Positions 61,006 to 64,000 of a DNA stretch of 64,000 nt are shown piece after piece (position 1 is the stretch's first letter; each line of letters opens with the position of its first letter). The DNA comes from Rachycentron canadum. Lineage: Eukaryota; Chordata; Actinopteri; Carangiformes; Rachycentridae. The position numbers and the translations under genes are program-made. The stretch covers positions 6,690,656-6,754,655 of the forward strand of contig CM076669.1 in assembly GCA_038496675.1 (NCBI GenBank). Reading direction: 5' to 3'. The notes beneath the pieces were generated by a model. The model had not been told where the DNA came from, did not search any database, and saw only the letters and a list, made by a program, of their open reading frames with translations.

Positions 61006-62325
61006 CAATCTCCTGGCAATATGGTGCCTCTTGTTTTCTGATTGTATTCTGAAGTCCGTGGTTCTCAGAAAGAAAGAAATCTTATCTCTATCTGTTATAT
61101 CTTTAAAATCCATGTTCCAGCAGGTATTCCATATGTGACTTGTCCTCCGTGTGGCTTAACCTATTGCCCTCTGTGTTTTCGTTGCACATTACTTAGATTT
61201 AATTTCATATGTCAAAAGACTAATGTAATGTAATATGTAAACCTGTGTCTGGCCTTAAAATGTTTTAGAACAACATATGTCTCGGTGAGTAAAGTGTGTG
61301 TGACATAATGAGGGCAACATATTTTTAATTTAAAAAGCACAGAACAGCTGTGCACGCCACAAAATCATGGATGTGAACAACTGGCAGTGCAAGAGGTTGT
61401 GTGTATTTAATACTCCACCCCTGCGATCACCGAAGTCGAAACCAACACCATCTTATATTTGTCAACTTTTGACTAAAATGGCACCTTTTTATATGATGTA
61501 ACTAATTAATTCATGATGTAGACATTTTACACATAGTGCAAAACTGAAAATTTGAATGAATCATATTGATCTCTATCATCATATCTATCACCCAGTTCAA
61601 ACTGCAGTTTTTAAAAGGAAATAGAGCTGACATGAGCATTATAAGGTAAGCAATATACACCAAATGATGACATCTGTGCTTTTAGCTGTTTCTGCAATCA
61701 AAACTAAAGCGAGAGACAAGCCTCAATAGGAACTTGTGATATGACTCTGCAAATAACCTGATTCTCTCTTTGGGTTAACTGCAACTATTCACAGTCTTTT
61801 AACGCTTATCTGCATAGCACCATAAAATGTCCTGCCTCGCAGCCAGCAGTGCTGCACCATGTGACCAGCTTTTTACCTCCTTTCCTGCAGCCCAAACCAA
61901 CACTAAATGCTCTTTTTCCTAAGTTAAGATTAGTGTCACTGACACTTCTTAGCCTGGTGACAACACCTAAAGGAGCCAAAGTGAGACTAATTGAGAAACA
62001 GCAGATCCCGTCCTCAGGATAGGCTAATGCTAATTCTTGCAGTCTGTCCCTGGAATCAGTTTCAGTTTGGGGAAGAATGGATGACATTACATTTCCCTTA
62101 TCTATTACCCATACTAACACTTCTTGCTTCTGTTGAACCTTCTGTGATTTGTATGATGTGATGATGCTGATTTTTAAATTGTAATAACAATCATGATTTA
62201 GTGTTGACTGAGAGAAATTGAAAGAGACAGGTGAAAGCAAATAGAGAGAAAATATTTTACAAATATTAACCGATCAAATTTGATTCTTGAATTTATCATT
62301 AATAAACCCTGAAAGTCCAAATGGA

Positions 62326-62359
62326 CACGCACACACATACACACACACACACATACACA
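62326..62359. repeat. Imperfect (CA)n microsatellite
   Basis: acacgcacacacatacacac and further CA units, interrupted twice by T and once by G. Confidence 0.9.
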
Positions 62360-62991
62360 GACGCTTATTCTTTCCAAGGACAAAACAGAAAACAAGCTGC
62401 TGAAGTGGTGAAAACCACCTAATATAAAATCCCCAGGCTTTGACCTGGTATTGAGAGGATGCAGGGATTTACTGTACAGCACCAAGGCTGTAGGTTAAAC
62501 CTTACAAGCTTCTCTTTTGATTTTGGATCTTATCCACATAAGAACAAACTTAGTGTTAAATAGGTACAGGGTTTAAGCCATTCTTCTCACTATTACCTTA
62601 AGAGAAAATACAGACAGACAGTGAGAAACTCCTTGCACTTAATTTCCAAACCCCAAATCCTCCCCCTGCCATGGAAACAGCCAGTTGTTATACATGAGCA
62701 ATTTCACTGTTCCTCCTACAAGTCAGTCTCAGAGGTACAGAGAAAAATATGGGTTGTGACTTGTTTAACACTTGCAAAAAATCTTAGCCCTATAAAGTGT
62801 TCTGTGGCGTAGCAAACCTCTCTGTTGCATTGCCTTTCATGGCCTTTTAAGATTGCCGAGGTCAAAGCATTGGACGTATGATGTGACAATGTTTTGCCTG
62901 TCCGACGCAGTACTTGCCTTTACACTCTCTCTGGTACTAACTGCTGCTGAAGAGAAACTGCTGAGTCGTCAAGACCAGTAAACACTGCACA

Positions 62992-63009
62992 TGTGTGTGT
63001 GTGTGTGTG
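62992..63009. repeat. Short (TG)n microsatellite
   Basis: About nine TG units. Confidence 0.9.
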
Positions 63010-63604
63010 ATGTGTAAGTGATGTATGTGTGTGACAGCAGAGGAGGCTGTTGGACAGCAAGGACATGGCATGATGACAGCTAGTGGCCCTCCTGGGGCTG
63101 CAGAGGGGCTTCTGATCAATCTGGCCCCTGCTTGGCCCTTGGCCTTGCTGTGCCTGTGGCCCCCAGCTCACCACTGTGCACACAGGCTGTATTGGCAAGC
63201 ATTATTGATACAAGGGCAGACACACACACGCACAAGGATACAGATGTATTATGTATGCATATACACACACTTAAAGGCACCTGCATGTGTGCAGACAAAG
63301 TAGGTTTTATGAATATGCATATATACATTTTCATGATAATTACCATGTGCTATTAGAGGCCAGTAGCTGCACAAACCACAAACATGTGCATACATGGAGA
63401 CAGACAAACAAATTAATTGCAACATCCCCTGCTGACTGAACCACTATGCTAGGTTATTCACATTTAATCCCATTCTTTCAAGCACACACCTGCCTGCTGA
63501 GTTGTTCTATTAAAAATAAATATTGTACATATGTATTACTGCTGAGTAGTTAAGTCTTTGAAATGCATCGTACTCTTAACTTATGTTTCAATTTAATGGG
63601 AACT

Positions 63605-63708
63605 ATATCTGTTAGCTCTAGTGAAGTAGAATTATAAAGTGGCATGAAATGGAAATCCTCAAGTAAAATACAAGGACCACACAATTGTACTTTAGTACAG
63701 TACTTGAG
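63605..63708 (-). repeat. Teleost dispersed repeat ('tactcaagtac' family), inverted fragment
   Basis: Reading +, the landmarks are tctagtgaagtagaattata, aagtggcatgaaatggaaat, cctcaagtaaaatacaagga, cacaattgtactttagtaca and gtacttgagcaaaagg. This is the reverse complement of the first ~100 bp of the family whose near-complete copy lies at 33205-33645. Only the terminal part is present, so the copy is truncated. Confidence 0.7.
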
Positions 63709-64000
63709 CAAAAGGAGATGACCTAACAGCTTGTGCTGACCTCATATTTGTCAGGTTGTAGTGTGTGATCATAGCAAGGTCAAAATGTACAGTTCAAAGG
63801 TTTTCTGGATCAATAACTATGTTGTTTCCTGTCCTTTTCTGATTGTTTGGCCTGTGTACGGCCGCTCCGTGTGTGGCAGATTGATCTTCAGAAAATGTGA
63901 AGTTGTCAACCGCCGTGTCCGTCAAATGGCCTGTCAGAGCCATTCGTCTTGTTTATACGTGCCAACAGGGGACACTTGTAGACAAGATAAACCCCACAGT
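63709..64000. other. Noncoding edge of window
   Basis: Unique sequence; nothing recognised. Confidence 0.5.

Larger units (their letters stand above)
57961..63600. other. Noncoding DNA
   Basis: No gene recognised. About 58660-58880 is purine-rich on +. About 59150-59325 is CT-rich and ends in gcctcaacacag at 59325; the following block has a stop before any usable donor. A poly-T run lies at 60990-61005. The 144-codon minus-strand frame at 61806-62240 has no recognised motif. Confidence 0.6.

Noticed and set aside
61816..61830. tagcaccat, the seed of miR-29
   Set aside because: The following bases do not match miR-29 and no hairpin surrounds it.
1..64000. CRISPR array, rRNA, tRNA, bacterial operons or phage
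   Set aside because: No spaced direct repeats of array type, no rRNA text and no B-box GGTTCGA in a tRNA context were seen. Everything points to vertebrate nuclear DNA.

Overview
The window looks like noncoding nuclear DNA from a bony fish, most probably a percomorph teleost. There are no long open frames. The longest runs about 200 codons and is a low-complexity artefact. CA/GT microsatellites and mononucleotide runs are abundant. I also recognise three dispersed sequences that I associate with percomorph genomes: a decayed LINE reverse transcriptase, a 'tactcaagtac' type interspersed repeat (two copies in opposite orientation), and an 'aacatgggagtcta' type repeat. Genus and locus cannot be named from sequence alone. 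No complete gene, rRNA, tRNA, CRISPR array or bacterial-style operon is visible.

Layout. 1-12.7 kb is mostly unique AT-rich DNA with two splice-flanked open blocks near the left end, one GC-rich island (11.6-11.85 kb) and several POU-octamer words. 12.72-13.08 kb is the LINE remnant. 13.1-31.1 kb is unique DNA broken by poly-T runs, pyrimidine or purine tracts, a CA repeat at 27.3 kb and several homeodomain-motif-rich stretches that resemble conserved noncoding elements. 31.2-35.7 kb is the busiest part: a candidate exon, a near-perfect 23-bp-arm hairpin, a candidate minus-strand exon, two adjacent dispersed repeats and a candidate 19-nt microexon. 39.6 kb holds another splice-flanked open block. 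40-50 kb is quiet with two enhancer-like stretches. 50.3-56 kb is rich in microsatellites. 57.5-58 kb is a foldback-prone GCTAGTTAG cluster. The right edge carries a truncated, inverted copy of the 33-kb repeat.

Interpretation. The most economical reading is a large intron or gene desert in a teleost, perhaps near a developmental or neural gene. This is inferred from the lack of exons with recognisable domains, the excess of octamer words and the homeodomain-rich stretches. Every exon candidate rests only on splice-site and reading-frame evidence. None matched a protein family I know, so all are given low confidence. Strand evidence conflicts: long T runs favour + as the sense strand, but several of the best splice-site pairs lie on -.
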